Counted from the stretch's first letter, positions 34,881 through 44,443 are shown. The stretch is DNA of 63,208 nt from Thermoplasmata archaeon (GCA_021797735.1 JAJZZE010000025.1:1-63208); one strand, 5' to 3'. A program made the numbers and translations. Notes: generated by a model from the sequence alone, not told the origin.

Positions 34881-36035
34881 TCATTGTTTTTTTACATCAC
34901 TATTTTTTATATGGTTATATGTACTTTCGAACAGTAAATTTATCCTGTTTATATTATCCATGACCTCATCCTGTTTCCCATATTCAAAGTTTGCCGAGAA
35001 TATATTTGTACCACCAGTTTTTGATAGAAGGTAAACCTTAAGTTTATTATCAACTTTATTTATATTTTCTATAATTTTATCTGCGGGTACATCTGAGTTC
35101 AGAGTAACAGCCAGGGGATAAATCCTGCCAGTCTGGTTGTATTCATATAATGCATTATTTCCAACCAGCAGCATCTCTGTTCTGGTATCCCAGTATGCCC
35201 TGTCCACGAGTTCATTTACCTTTGATATTTTTTTATTTATTTCAAGTACATCATCAAATTTAACCATAATAAGTAAAACATTTGTAACTCCAGATTTTGA
35301 GGATAAATATATATCTATATCCCTATTTTGATTTTTTGTATATTCAATAATTTTACTAACAGGTACATCTGCAGATACCGTAATATTTACCGGGTATAAA
35401 TATTTTGAATCCTTCTGTTTGAATTCTACTATTACACCACTACCCAGAAGTGCAGAGTTAGGTATGCTTATAATGTTATTATCCTTTGTTAACATTTTTG
35501 AAAATAATGTTTTTATATCTACTATCTTACCGGTTGTTTCAACACTCCATACCCATGAATTTATACTTATAACATCACCATATTTCAGTGTCTTTGTTGA
35601 TGTTACAAATATACCGGATAACAGGTTTGATGCAACTGTTTGAACTGCTAAACCTAAAACCACACCGCCTATTGCACTACCTGCCAGTAAACCTGTTACA
35701 CTTACATGAAATACTGATAATACCAGTGCCAGTATTAATATGTACATTACTATTCTTATTATAAGAGATACGCCATATAATTCCTTCCTTGTTGTTGAGA
35801 GTTTAAACTCTATATACCTTATTATAGACCTTGTTACCATAAAACCTATTATAAGTATTACTGCGGCATGAACCCCCTCATTTATGTAAACTTCATATGC
35901 TTTATAAGCCGGTAAAAATGCTGTGATAAATGCATTAAGAAATATACCTATTAATATTGATAATATCACGCCTATTACTATCTCGATAGCTATTTTTACC
36001 AGTTCAGCTGTCCTTTTTTTTATGTTCCTCTGCAT
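34881..36035 (-). CDS. mscS: MscS-family mechanosensitive channel
   Basis: A 384-residue membrane protein with four predicted helices (about residues 10-130). The pore-lining helix reads VTGLLAGSAIGGVVLGLAVQTVASNLLSG, the glycine/alanine-rich TM3 of MscS, and the following beta domain starts TLKYGDVISINSWVWSVETTGKI. The C-terminal half (residues 190-384) contains two related segments (SKYLYPVNITVSADVPVSKI and RIYPLAVTLNSDVPADKI), i.e. an internal repeat of the cytoplasmic vestibule. Releases solute on hypo-osmotic shock. It starts one base after the serS stop. Confidence 0.9.
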   Translation of the reverse strand: MQRNIKKRTAELVKIAIEIVIGVILSILIGIFLNAFITAFLPAYKAYEVYINEGVHAAVILIIGFMVTRSIIRYIEFKLSTTRKELYGVSLIIRIVMYILILALVLSVFHVSVTGLLAGSAIGGVVLGLAVQTVASNLLSGIFVTSTKTLKYGDVISINSWVWSVETTGKIVDIKTLFSKMLTKDNNIISIPNSALLGSGVIVEFKQKDSKYLYPVNITVSADVPVSKIIEYTKNQNRDIDIYLSSKSGVTNVLLIMVKFDDVLEINKKISKVNELVDRAYWDTRTEMLLVGNNALYEYNQTGRIYPLAVTLNSDVPADKIIENINKVDNKLKVYLLSKTGGTNIFSANFEYGKQDEVMDNINRINLLFESTYNHIKNSDVKKQ

Positions 36036-37364
36036 TTAATCCTCCCTCTCTATCTTATCAAAACCCGTGTAGGGTACCAGTACCTTTGGTATTTCTATAT
36101 AATTTTCCCTCTGATAATTTTCGAGTATTGCCACCAGGATTCTTTCAGTGGCAACTGCTGTACTGTTTAAGGTATTTACAAATTTATTTCCATCCTTTGT
36201 TCTGTATTTTATGTTCAGTGATCTTGCCTGATAATCTGTATCATTTGATGCGGAAACAATTTCCCTGAATTTGCCCTGTGATGGGTACCAGGCTTCTATA
36301 TCATATTTTCTTGCTGCCAGGCTTCCCAGGTCCTCCGAGCATATGTTTACGATCCTGTATGGTATTTCTAAACTTTTATAAATGTCCTCTGCATTTTTCA
36401 CCAGTTCATCAAAATAATCCCATGAATCTTCGGGTTTACAGAATACAAACTGCTCTATTTTATTGAACTGATGTACCCTGAATATACCCTTTGTATCCTT
36501 TCCATGTGCACCTGCCTCCCTTCTAAAGCATGGTGAAACGCCGGAAACCCTTATGGGCAGTTCATCCATATTTAAAATTTCATTTGACAGCATTGATACC
36601 AGCGGGTGCTCTGCCGTCGCTATTAAATACAGGTCATCCCCCTCTATTTTATACAGTGATTCTTTAAAGGTTTCAATATCGGTAGCCCCAGACATTGATG
36701 AATAATTTATCATAAACGGTGGCTCCATTACCGTGAAATTCCTCTGGGATAAAAAATCAACGGCATAGTTTATCAGTGCAAGTTCTAATTTAAATAACCT
36801 GTTCTTTAAAAAATAGAATCTTGATCCAGCTATTTTACCTGCTCTTTCAATATCGGCCAAATTATATTCGTTCAGTAGCTCCAGATGCCCCCCGGGCTTT
36901 TCATCCAATATCTCGTAATCGCTGGAATTTCCGCTATTTTTTTTAAAATATTCCAAATCATCCTTATAAACCCTGGCCATACCACAATACCTTATGAACT
37001 GGCTGTTTTCATCCCCGGAGCATACAGGTGCATTTTTATCCAGCAGATTCGGTATTAATCTAATAATTTTATCACGCTCATCCTCTATAGTTTTTTGTTC
37101 GTCTGATAGCTTATTTATATTATTGTTAATTGATGCAACCTTACCCCTTAAATCAGCTATATCCCCATTATTTTTCACTTTTTTTGCTATTTCAGCAGTT
37201 ATATTATTTTTATCATGTTTTAAATTATTTAATGCCTTCAGATTTTCCCTCCATTTTTCATCAAGTTCAAAAAATTTATCCAGTATTTTTATATCAAAAC
37301 CTCTGGCTATGCAGGAATCATAAAATATTTTTTTATCAGATCTTAATAATTTTATATCTATCAT
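36036..37364 (-). CDS. serS: seryl-tRNA synthetase
   Basis: A 442-residue class II synthetase of the standard (not methanogen-type) SerRS. Residues 1-105 form the long antiparallel tRNA-binding coiled coil (KKVKNNGDIADLRGKVASIN part). Motif 2 is RVSGVSPCFRREAGAHGKDT, followed by GIFRVHQFNKIEQF, and motif 3 contains FREIVSASNDTDYQARSL and the C-terminal NSTAVATERILVAILENYQ. Length normal. Its stop is directly followed by the mscS start, so the two are probably co-transcribed. Confidence 0.95.
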   Translation of the reverse strand: MIDIKLLRSDKKIFYDSCIARGFDIKILDKFFELDEKWRENLKALNNLKHDKNNITAEIAKKVKNNGDIADLRGKVASINNNINKLSDEQKTIEDERDKIIRLIPNLLDKNAPVCSGDENSQFIRYCGMARVYKDDLEYFKKNSGNSSDYEILDEKPGGHLELLNEYNLADIERAGKIAGSRFYFLKNRLFKLELALINYAVDFLSQRNFTVMEPPFMINYSSMSGATDIETFKESLYKIEGDDLYLIATAEHPLVSMLSNEILNMDELPIRVSGVSPCFRREAGAHGKDTKGIFRVHQFNKIEQFVFCKPEDSWDYFDELVKNAEDIYKSLEIPYRIVNICSEDLGSLAARKYDIEAWYPSQGKFREIVSASNDTDYQARSLNIKYRTKDGNKFVNTLNSTAVATERILVAILENYQRENYIEIPKVLVPYTGFDKIERED

Positions 37365-37407
37365 ATTCTATCATAAATATAAGAATTGTATTTTATTTTT
37401 ATGTTTA

Positions 37408-38172
37408 TTATAATATTATTTTACAGAATGAATTTACAAATTCCTTTTCCTTGTCGTTTAATTCTGATGGTAAAATTATTGATGCTGGAGAACCACTTAT
37501 TTTATTTTTTACTGCAGTTTTAATATCTGTATATATTATCTGTTCATCAGCGGTGGCTATTTTAATTCCTATAATTATTTTAGTATCATCATTTATTAGA
37601 TTTTTATTTTTTTTATTTTCCATATCCCTCAATATTTGAATGCCATAATATGGATCCATTGTTTTATTGCCATTTAAATCCAGCAATAATAATGTATGCA
37701 TTTTATTCTCATAATTAATGTAAATTTTATCATAAACGCTTAAGGGGAAAAAGTTTTCATGTGTATATGGTATGGATACTATCTGTCCAAATTTATAGTT
37801 AAACAATCCTGTTTTAGATACAAATGCGGTTATTATTGAAGCATTTTCATAAATTCTTACATCTACATTATTTTTTATTGCCTCCTCTCTTATTTCATTG
37901 TGTGTTGTTGCTGATAATGCATCTCCCGTTACTATCAGTGAAATATTTTTTTTATGTGCATTTTTAATTATTTCATTACTGTTTTCTATTAAATTTCTAT
38001 CTGCACTGATTATATCCTTATTTATAATTTTATTTAGATGGGTTACTGTATTTTTAGGGGAAATTGATGTATAAACTTCAAAGTATATTATATCAGAATT
38101 TTTTAATATATCGAATTGCTCCAGTGTTAAACTCTTTATTCCACGTAATCCAAGGCCTATAATATTCAACAT
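37408..38172 (-). CDS. dphB: diphthine synthase
   Basis: A 254-residue SAM-dependent methyltransferase of the diphthamide pathway, which modifies the histidine of elongation factor 2. The tetrapyrrole-methylase fold starts [20 protein letters not shown]; diphthine-synthase motifs include YFEVYTS, LIVTGDALSATTHNEIREEA and SIPYTHENFFPLSVYDKI. Its ATG overlaps the enolase stop (TAATG), so translation is coupled. Confidence 0.92.
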   Translation of the reverse strand: MLNIIGLGLRGIKSLTLEQFDILKNSDIIYFEVYTSISPKNTVTHLNKIINKDIISADRNLIENSNEIIKNAHKKNISLIVTGDALSATTHNEIREEAIKNNVDVRIYENASIITAFVSKTGLFNYKFGQIVSIPYTHENFFPLSVYDKIYINYENKMHTLLLLDLNGNKTMDPYYGIQILRDMENKKNKNLINDDTKIIIGIKIATADEQIIYTDIKTAVKNKISGSPASIILPSELNDKEKEFVNSFCKIIL

Positions 38173-39380
38173 TACTGAACCAGATCCTCCTCTATTCTTA
38201 TAACCTCATTTAATTTAGCCAGCCTTTCACCGCCTATTGTACCGGTTTTTATTAACCTTGAATTAAATGCAGTTGCCAGGTGTGCTATGAAATCATCTGT
38301 TGTTTCCCCACTTCTGTGCGATACAACTGTCTCCATTTTATTTTTTGTTGCAAGTTTAACGGAATTTACCGTATCAGACAATGTACCGATCTGATTTACC
38401 TTAATTAAAACTGCATTGGTAGATTTTAACTCTATACCCTTTTTAATCCTTTCAGGATTTGTTGTGTATAAATCATCGCCCACAATTAATGCTTTATTTC
38501 CTATTTTTTTTGTAATTTCTGCAAAGCCTTCAAAATCCCGGTCATATAATGGATCCTCTATAAAATAAAAACCATATTCCCTGTTCATTGAAATCGCAAA
38601 ATCTATCTGCTCATCCCTTGAGTTATCTCCTTTTTTATACACATATTTACCATTTTCATAGAAGGAATCCGATGCAAAATCAACACCAAGTAGTATTTTT
38701 ATATTATTCTCTCTGGATATTTCGGACGCAGCGTCCTTTAATATATTTATTGCCTCTTCATCAGAAACATCTGCACTCCATGCCTTTTCATCGCCAAGTC
38801 CTACACTCTGCCCCTTCAATTTTTCGGATAGTTTTTCTCCAACCCTTCTATGTACCATAATATTACTGTATACAGATTCAAAAAATGTTTTGCCCTGTGA
38901 TGAAACTAAAAACTCCTGAATTGTTGTACCATTTTTTGCATGTTTTCCACCACCTATTATATTTCCTATAGGTCTCGGTATTTCAGGGTTTAATCCGCCA
39001 ACATACCTGTATAATGGCATGTTTAAATATTTTGAAACTGCCTTTGCATTTGCTATGGACAGTGCTGTTGCCAAATTGCCTCCCATTGCAGAGAAGTTGT
39101 CAGTACCATCTATTTCATGCAATAATGTATCAAAGTTTTTCTGTGCCATTGCATTAAAACCTATTATTGCATTTCTAACATTTTTATTATAAAATTCTAC
39201 ACTTTTATTTATATTGTGATCAGGATATGCAATTACCTCAGTTTCGCCAGTACTTGCCCCGGCAGGTGCAGAGCATGTGCCCTCAATACTGCCAATATAT
39301 ACTGTTGCCTCTATTGCTTCATTGCCTCTGGAATCAAAAATTTTTCTTACCTTAGAGCTGGTTATTTCTATATTATTCAT
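38172..39380 (-). CDS. eno: enolase
   Basis: A 402-residue phosphopyruvate hydratase (2-phosphoglycerate to phosphoenolpyruvate). [16 protein letters not shown] and [12 protein letters not shown] are the N-terminal loops; [20 protein letters not shown] is the catalytic-loop part; metal ligands are in [21 protein letters not shown] and [12 protein letters not shown], the catalytic lysine in [15 protein letters not shown], and [18 protein letters not shown] is the C-terminal signature. All residues expected are present. Confidence 0.96.
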   Translation of the reverse strand: MNNIEITSSKVRKIFDSRGNEAIEATVYIGSIEGTCSAPAGASTGETEVIAYPDHNINKSVEFYNKNVRNAIIGFNAMAQKNFDTLLHEIDGTDNFSAMGGNLATALSIANAKAVSKYLNMPLYRYVGGLNPEIPRPIGNIIGGGKHAKNGTTIQEFLVSSQGKTFFESVYSNIMVHRRVGEKLSEKLKGQSVGLGDEKAWSADVSDEEAINILKDAASEISRENNIKILLGVDFASDSFYENGKYVYKKGDNSRDEQIDFAISMNREYGFYFIEDPLYDRDFEGFAEITKKIGNKALIVGDDLYTTNPERIKKGIELKSTNAVLIKVNQIGTLSDTVNSVKLATKNKMETVVSHRSGETTDDFIAHLATAFNSRLIKTGTIGGERLAKLNEVIRIEEDLVQ

Positions 39381-39466
39381 ATAACATTAATTCATATAGG
39401 AATAAAAATTTATTTACATAAACATGTTAGGATGGTCAATAAAAAATTATAAAGTTTAAGGATCGA

Positions 39467-40033
39467 TTACTTTTTTATACCGTATACCTTTACAAAACCA
39501 CTTGCTATTTCATAATTGTTAGTTTTTACATCATAAATTTCTAAAACCCCTCTAAGGCCCTCGGCAGTACATTTTGATGCTTCAATACTGTATCCACTGC
39601 CGGATATTGTTACCTCTACATTTTTATTGGTTATTTTAAGTTCTATCATATTTAGTGGCAAAAAAGGTCTAAAATGTTTTATTGTTTCCCACAGATCCTC
39701 AAGCGTTGTTGCATATCCTTTAAGTATGTCGGCAGCAATTTTCCCCCTTTCATACCAGGCGTTTGATACCGTATCACTGGATTTAGAAAATGAGATTTTG
39801 GTTATTTCATCTAACAAAAAGGCAGGTACAGGAACAACTCCTATAGATATGAACATACTAACATATTTTAGCATAAACTCCATATCTTCCTTCTGGAGTC
39901 CTGCGTTTTTTATATTGCTATAACTTTTTACAGCCTCAGCAATATAAGATGATATAGTTTTTCCTTCATCCTCTGCTTTTTTTTCTATATCTTTTACCAT
40001 TTCATTGTTCATGGAAATATTTAACCTTGCCAT
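39467..40033 (-). CDS. ribbon-helix-helix regulator with C-terminal sensor-like domain
   Basis: A 188-residue protein. Residues 1-45 fit a ribbon-helix-helix DNA-binding domain (MARLNISMNNEMVKDIEKKA then TISSYIAEAVKSY). The rest is a helical region ending in VKVYGIKK with a strand-rich part (ELKITNKNVEVTISGSGYSI) that may bind a ligand; it resembles no family I can name. A perfect inverted repeat at 40067-40096 lies just upstream of its TATA-like box, which fits autoregulation. It stands alone as a transcription unit. Confidence 0.75.
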   Translation of the reverse strand: MARLNISMNNEMVKDIEKKAEDEGKTISSYIAEAVKSYSNIKNAGLQKEDMEFMLKYVSMFISIGVVPVPAFLLDEITKISFSKSSDTVSNAWYERGKIAADILKGYATTLEDLWETIKHFRPFLPLNMIELKITNKNVEVTISGSGYSIEASKCTAEGLRGVLEIYDVKTNNYEIASGFVKVYGIKK

Positions 40034-40066
40034 TTAGTATAAATTCTACTGTTTTATTTAATTGTT

Positions 40067-40096
40067 GTTATCTGCTAAAATCTAAGTGCAGATAAC
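40067..40096. promoter_or_regulatory. inverted repeat upstream of the RHH regulator gene
   Basis: GTTATCTGC-N12-GCAGATAAC is a perfect 9-bp-arm inverted repeat 34-63 nt upstream of the ATG at 40033 and immediately upstream of an AT-rich TATA-like stretch (40052-40063). A partial third copy, GTGGATAAC, follows at 40097-40105. Confidence 0.5.
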
Positions 40097-40155
40097 GTGG
40101 ATAACGGGCATTTCCTGTATGTCAGCTCTGAATTACATTAAACGTTCAGCTGGCA

Positions 40156-40296
40156 ATGCACAAATACAGGGTAATTGTAGAAAACGCAACAGCAATATAT
40201 CACAACGAAGAGTGGAAGCAATCGATGGACATTGAAAAACGAAGCAATAAAAATTTCTTGCAGATACCATTTAATATACTTAGATATGAAGAGTAA
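40156..40296 (+). CDS. short open reading frame, doubtful
   Basis: ATG 40156 opens a 46-codon frame (starts MHKYRVIVENATAIYHNEEW, ends ILRYEE). The amino acid mix looks coding and the frame is open for another eight codons upstream, which is compatible with the 3' end of a lost gene. No family recognised; it could equally be chance. Confidence 0.25.
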   Translation: MHKYRVIVENATAIYHNEEWKQSMDIEKRSNKNFLQIPFNILRYEE

Positions 40297-40331
40297 GATA
40301 TTACAATTACAGTACCCTCTGATACCATATG

Positions 40332-40366
40332 GTGTACATGTGTGTATATATGTGCACATATGTATA
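40332..40366. other. 35-nt alternating purine-pyrimidine tract
   Basis: Strict purine-pyrimidine alternation (GTGTACATGTGTGTATATAT onward) runs for 35 nt, with a central perfect palindrome ATATGTG-CACATAT. Such tracts can adopt left-handed or cruciform DNA under supercoiling. It lies 58 nt upstream of the membrane protein gene. Confidence 0.6.
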
Positions 40367-40423
40367 AAACCGTGTCAGATACTTTATATAAAATTTTGCA
40401 ATAATAATTTGAGGTGTATTGAG

Positions 40424-40891
40424 ATGAAAAACATTGAAGTGGGGAAAGGAAAGATACATGAAAGCGTAATGTATCAGAATCTGCCAAAGAACTACGATAA
40501 AATCCATTTTGTAAGATTTTTTGTAGCAATTTTCGCTCTTTTTGATGCAGCAGCACATATGTTTGCAGTTCCAGGTGCAAGTCCAGGAGTTACTTTTTAT
40601 CTGGATACTGAAACAGCAATTTATATACTGATAGGTGTATTGTTTATTATGGGATTGAAATCGTATTATTTAATTGCGTGGGTATATAATATATGGAATC
40701 TATGCTTGTACTTCATATCAGGATTAATAGTTATACCAGGTTTATATTCAACAGTTCTCGTTGGGCACATTGCCTTCTCACAGTATTCATACGGTAGGAC
40801 ATTATCCCTGGCAGGCTGGCTGGTTATATTAATATTTGGTTTCATTCTAATGAAATATGATAAGGGTTCAAGAATAAACGAATTACTGTGA
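40424..40891 (+). CDS. membrane protein of unknown function
   Basis: A 155-residue protein with about four transmembrane helices (KIHFVRFFVAIFALFDAAAH, an ILIGVLFIMGL helix, a WNLCLYFISGLIVIPG helix and a GWLVILIFGFILMKY helix). The start is ATG 40424, preceded by GAGGTG at 40411-40416, so this gene is likely not leaderless; the frame is open upstream but earlier ATGs lack support. No family recognised. Confidence 0.7.
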   Translation: MKNIEVGKGKIHESVMYQNLPKNYDKIHFVRFFVAIFALFDAAAHMFAVPGASPGVTFYLDTETAIYILIGVLFIMGLKSYYLIAWVYNIWNLCLYFISGLIVIPGLYSTVLVGHIAFSQYSYGRTLSLAGWLVILIFGFILMKYDKGSRINELL

Positions 40892-41155
40892 AATATAAAT
40901 TTTTTTTATATTTTTAACTTTTATTATTTAATACTAATAATTATCTGTACGCAATCGGAAACAATTAACCATATAAATTTTAATTTATTAAACTCATTGA
41001 AATCTTTTTATCCATAAAACAGGGCGTTATGGCTGTTGAATTAGCAAAATAAAGCCCACCAGTGCCTCACAGTTTCATTAGTAAATAAAATACACATTGC
41101 CAGGGCGTGTTATATTTAAATAGTTCACATTGATACTATAAAGATAAATAATCAC
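40892..41155. other. gene-free gap before the restriction-modification pair
   Basis: AT-rich sequence with no supported gene or RNA. A TATATTTAAATAG element at 41110-41122 is the likely promoter of the restriction gene. Confidence 0.4.
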
Positions 41156-41776
41156 TTGCTGGACTTGTTTAATGATACACAGGTGGTAACAAAAATTAGG
41201 TACAGGCTACCATATCTATTTCAGCTTGCCGAATTAGAGAGCTCAAGGGCAGGCAAGATTGGAATGGAGGTAGGATCCGTCAGGGAAAAGGTGATCACAG
41301 CTCTTTTAATATACAGGTACGGAGAAGAAAATGTCGAATCAAATCTGCCAATTACCGAACCTGAAGTTGATGTCAAATTGTACAATCAACCTATTTCAAT
41401 AAAAACCATATCTGGTAGGGAACCATCTGGTGTAAAGTTAATCTGGACTGTTGACGCAGAAAAGGCAAAATACTTCCTGGATACCTGGCACCCGACATAT
41501 GATTTGATTTTTGTGCATGTCAATTGGTCTGGAAAGGGTGGCATATACTACATACCTTACGAGGTTCAAAACACCATATTTAATAAGATGGGCAGAGAAG
41601 AATACATCAAATTGCCAAAACAAGGAACCAATCCCAGGGGTGTTGAGATTTCTGACCATGCTTTGAGAGCAGCCATTAGCAATGATAGAACGAAGTCGAT
41701 AGAAATAAATTGGATCAAGGAATCAATAGACTATAACCCATTTAAGAGATGGGTTGATTTGTGGAGTGAGAATTGA
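41156..41776 (+). CDS. ThaI-family type II restriction endonuclease
   Basis: A 206-residue enzyme that, by resemblance to Thermoplasma ThaI, would cut CGCG. The stretch NLPITEPEVDVKLYNQPISI-KT gives the metal-binding D-x(n)-S-I-K of a PD-(D/E)xK-type centre, and the C-terminal half (LPKQGTNPRGVEISDHALRA) matches what I remember of that family. Start is TTG at 41156. Its stop overlaps the methyltransferase ATG by one base. GC is slightly above the neighbours, and the pair sits among gene scraps, consistent with horizontal acquisition. Family call is from memory and needs a profile search. Confidence 0.65.
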   Translation: MLDLFNDTQVVTKIRYRLPYLFQLAELESSRAGKIGMEVGSVREKVITALLIYRYGEENVESNLPITEPEVDVKLYNQPISIKTISGREPSGVKLIWTVDAEKAKYFLDTWHPTYDLIFVHVNWSGKGGIYYIPYEVQNTIFNKMGREEYIKLPKQGTNPRGVEISDHALRAAISNDRTKSIEINWIKESIDYNPFKRWVDLWSEN

Positions 41777-42711
41777 TGAGTTATAATAACCGGAGAAATA
41801 GATCACAAACAAGTTCATTTGGCAGCCCTAGCAGGGCAAACCACGATTCTTCGAAATTTTACAGCAGTAGGCTTTATGAGGGTTTTTCCAGAGGAAATGA
41901 TAATGTAGACTTTAGTGAGAATCCTGTTCCCTATAATTCCCTGGACAAAATATTTTGCAAATCGGCAGAGAGAATGTTGGAGTTACCGGATAAAAGTATT
42001 CATTTGATGGTTACTTCACCTCCGTATAATGTGGGAAAACTGTACGATAAGGACATGTCACTCGGTGAGTATAGATCATTCCTTCTATCTATATGGAAAG
42101 AAGTTTACAGAGTGCTTGTGCCAGGTGGTAGAATTTGCATAAACATTGCGAACCTGGGTAGAAAGCCATACATTCCGTTACACGCCTTTGTAATAGAGGA
42201 TTTACTCAGTCTTGGATTTCTTATGAGAGGAGAAGTTATCTGGGATAAGGGAGCTACCGCTAGCTCCTCAGTTGCAGGGGGAACATACATGTCTGCCAAG
42301 AACCCGGTTCTAAGGGATTCCCATGAATATATACTCATCTTTTCAAAGGATACATTTACACGTGGCATCAAGGAGAAAATGAAATCTACTTTGTCGAAAG
42401 ATGAATTTGCAAAGTTTACAAAGAGCGTATGGTCATTCAATGCAGAATCTGCAACTAAGGTTGGGCATCCAGCTCCTTTTCCTATTGAACTTCCGGCAAG
42501 ATGCATAAAGCTCTATACTTTTGAAGAAGAGGTGGTACTCGATCCCTTCATGGGTAGCGGTACTACTGCAGTAGCGGCACTTGAATTGAACCGCCATTAT
42601 GTTGGTTACGATGTTGATCCTGAATATATTAAAATGGCTGAGAAACGGGTAAGAGGAATCATAGAAAGAAAAAAACAGCAAACATTGCCAGAGGAAGAAA
42701 CCGGGCATTAA
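41776..42711 (+). CDS. DNA amino-methyltransferase, beta class, partner of the restriction enzyme
   Basis: A 311-residue type II methyltransferase. The catalytic motif IV is TSPPYN (about residue 75-80), which precedes the SAM-binding motif I DPFMGSGTT (about 256-264): this order is the beta class. SPPY favours N4-cytosine methylation, and a CGCG-specific partner also requires cytosine modification. The N-terminal 45 residues are Ser/Arg/Asn-rich and probably disordered. ATG 41776 overlaps the restriction gene stop (TGATG). Confidence 0.85.
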   Translation: MSYNNRRNRSQTSSFGSPSRANHDSSKFYSSRLYEGFSRGNDNVDFSENPVPYNSLDKIFCKSAERMLELPDKSIHLMVTSPPYNVGKLYDKDMSLGEYRSFLLSIWKEVYRVLVPGGRICINIANLGRKPYIPLHAFVIEDLLSLGFLMRGEVIWDKGATASSSVAGGTYMSAKNPVLRDSHEYILIFSKDTFTRGIKEKMKSTLSKDEFAKFTKSVWSFNAESATKVGHPAPFPIELPARCIKLYTFEEEVVLDPFMGSGTTAVAALELNRHYVGYDVDPEYIKMAEKRVRGIIERKKQQTLPEEETGH

Positions 42712-43082
42712 TTATCTAAATATAGTTGGAATATGGAACAGCTCCAGTTATATAATTCACTTTTACAGGATATTCTGCAGGTTATGGAGACGTGGTAATA
42801 GTATTAAAAGCAATACATTATCTTATTTCAGTAATGACAGAACATTATAAGAAGACCTTTGCAAATATTTTGAAGAGAGTAGGACAGGTGCCAAAGAGCA
42901 ATAAAAATGGATAAATGCAAGAGTATTGTTATGATTTGATATAAAGGTATTCTACAGTGATTCCGGTGTGGGAAAGGCAATTGAGCCTACAATTCAACAG
43001 GTATTGAAGCCATTTGGAAGTTACAGTAATGTTCACCATCAAATGTGTGAAAAGTAATATATTGTTTAGCTATTAGTATGCC
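42712..43082 (+). pseudogene. 371-nt gap with transposase-like scraps
   Basis: Short open stretches in different frames, without starts: one reads SVMTEHYKKTFANILKRVGQ and a second VGKAIEPTIQQVLKPFGSYS, separated by stop codons. They have the feel of a decayed transposase of the DDE type, but I cannot name the family. No intact gene, RNA gene or terminal inverted repeat is visible. Confidence 0.25.
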
Positions 43083-43877
43083 ATGAAGGTATCAATAATA
43101 GGTGCAGGAACAGTAGGTAAATCAATAGCGGACGCAATAAAGGATGACTTTGAAATATCTTTGAGTTCCAGTTCATTTGAAAAATTAAAGGCGTGGAATA
43201 ATAATAGATTTAAGATTTTTAATAATAACGTTGATAATTCTAATTATGGTGATATAATAATATTAACGGTAAAACCAGATATTATAGATAAGGTTTTAGA
43301 TGAAATAAAAAGCAATTTAAAAAATAAGATAGTAATATCATTTATTGCAGGAATAAAAATAGATTACATTAAAAAATATTTAGATAGTTCAATTATTGTA
43401 AGGGCAATGCCAAATATACCAATGCTAATAAAAAAATCTGTAACCGCTTATTGTTATGAAAATATCGATAATGATTCGATTATAACCGTTAAAAAAATAT
43501 TATCTGATATGGGAACACATGTGGAAATAAATGAAAGTTATATGGATGCAGTAACAGGCCTAAGTGGCAGTGGTCCAGCATTTATTGCTATTATGATTGA
43601 TTCCATGATAAATGCAGGTATATATGCAGGTATACACAGGGACAAGGCAAGAAAATTAGTAATGGATACGTTTTACAGCACATTACAATTATTGAATGAG
43701 AAGAATATATCACCATCCGATTTAAGGGATGAGGTTATGACTCCAGGTGGAACAACAGTATCCGGTATTTATGAACTTGAAAAGGGAAATATAAGGACAG
43801 CAATTACCAATGCTGTTATGGCTTCATATAAAAAAGCAAAGGAAATAAGTGAATATTATACAGATAAAAAATTATAA
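43083..43877 (+). CDS. proC: pyrroline-5-carboxylate reductase
   Basis: A 264-residue NAD(P)H-dependent enzyme of proline synthesis. VSIIGAGTVGKSIADAI is the dinucleotide fold start, IIILTVKPDI and VISFIAGIKIDYI follow, RAMPNIPMLI is a strong family motif, and the C-terminal signature is DAVTGLSGSGPAFI plus LRDEVMTPGGTTVSGIYELE. Length is normal. ATG 43083 lies directly after an ATTAGT stretch; the nearby promoter is not obvious. Confidence 0.93.
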   Translation: MKVSIIGAGTVGKSIADAIKDDFEISLSSSSFEKLKAWNNNRFKIFNNNVDNSNYGDIIILTVKPDIIDKVLDEIKSNLKNKIVISFIAGIKIDYIKKYLDSSIIVRAMPNIPMLIKKSVTAYCYENIDNDSIITVKKILSDMGTHVEINESYMDAVTGLSGSGPAFIAIMIDSMINAGIYAGIHRDKARKLVMDTFYSTLQLLNEKNISPSDLRDEVMTPGGTTVSGIYELEKGNIRTAITNAVMASYKKAKEISEYYTDKKL

Positions 43878-43894
43878 TAAATTTATTTAAAAAT

Positions 43895-44107
43895 TTATAA
43901 GTCTTCCTGGCCAAATCCCATTATCAATAATATAAATCCAACAAACGAAAAAAAGAAAGGTATCCAGCTTCCAAGTTGATGTGGCCCTATGTTTGCATTA
44001 TATCTCGGGAACATGTTATAATCAAGGAATGTAGGTATTGATATTATTAAAAATATTATACCGGTTATTATTGAATATTTTGAGCTTTTTTTCATTCTAT
44101 CCATCAT
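43895..44107 (-). CDS. small membrane protein, last gene of the cytochrome b/Rieske operon
   Basis: 70 residues with two transmembrane helices (YSIITGIIFLIISIPTF and FFFSFVGFILLIMGF) and a polar loop between. It overlaps the upstream 112-residue gene by 4 nt, so it belongs to the same operon. Probably a small subunit of the cytochrome complex; that is inference from position. Confidence 0.7.
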   Translation of the reverse strand: MMDRMKKSSKYSIITGIIFLIISIPTFLDYNMFPRYNANIGPHQLGSWIPFFFSFVGFILLIMGFGQEDL

Positions 44108-44442
44108 ATCAATGTCACCCCCAGTGCTATAAATGTAAAGGCATATAATATCAGCGGTGTTATAACTGTTCTATTTGATATTTGCCCATTTTTGCCTCTA
44201 TTATATAACAGCGACACTAAATATAGCGTTATTGATACTGCTATAAATGCCAGTGCTATGACAAGCAAACCTTCCATATATACCCCCATATTTCCAAATA
44301 CGGGTGATATCATTGTATATGGTTTTTCATGGTATAATCCATTTATTGGTTTCATGAGTATGGCATATAAAATAAATGGAATACTCCCAAACAGGTAAAC
44401 TATCATTGAATAATAATATAAGTATACTGCCCTTTTATTCAT
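44104..44442 (-). CDS. small membrane protein of the cytochrome b/Rieske operon
   Basis: 112 residues with three predicted helices (YYSMIVYLFGSIPFILYAIL, a LLVIALAFIAVSITLYLVSL helix and a C-terminal TPLILYAFTFIALGVTLI). No recognised domain. One base separates it from the upstream small gene; it overlaps the next one by 4 nt. Likely accessory subunit. Confidence 0.7.
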   Translation of the reverse strand: MNKRAVYLYYYSMIVYLFGSIPFILYAILMKPINGLYHEKPYTMISPVFGNMGVYMEGLLVIALAFIAVSITLYLVSLLYNRGKNGQISNRTVITPLILYAFTFIALGVTLI

Positions 44443-44443
44443 T

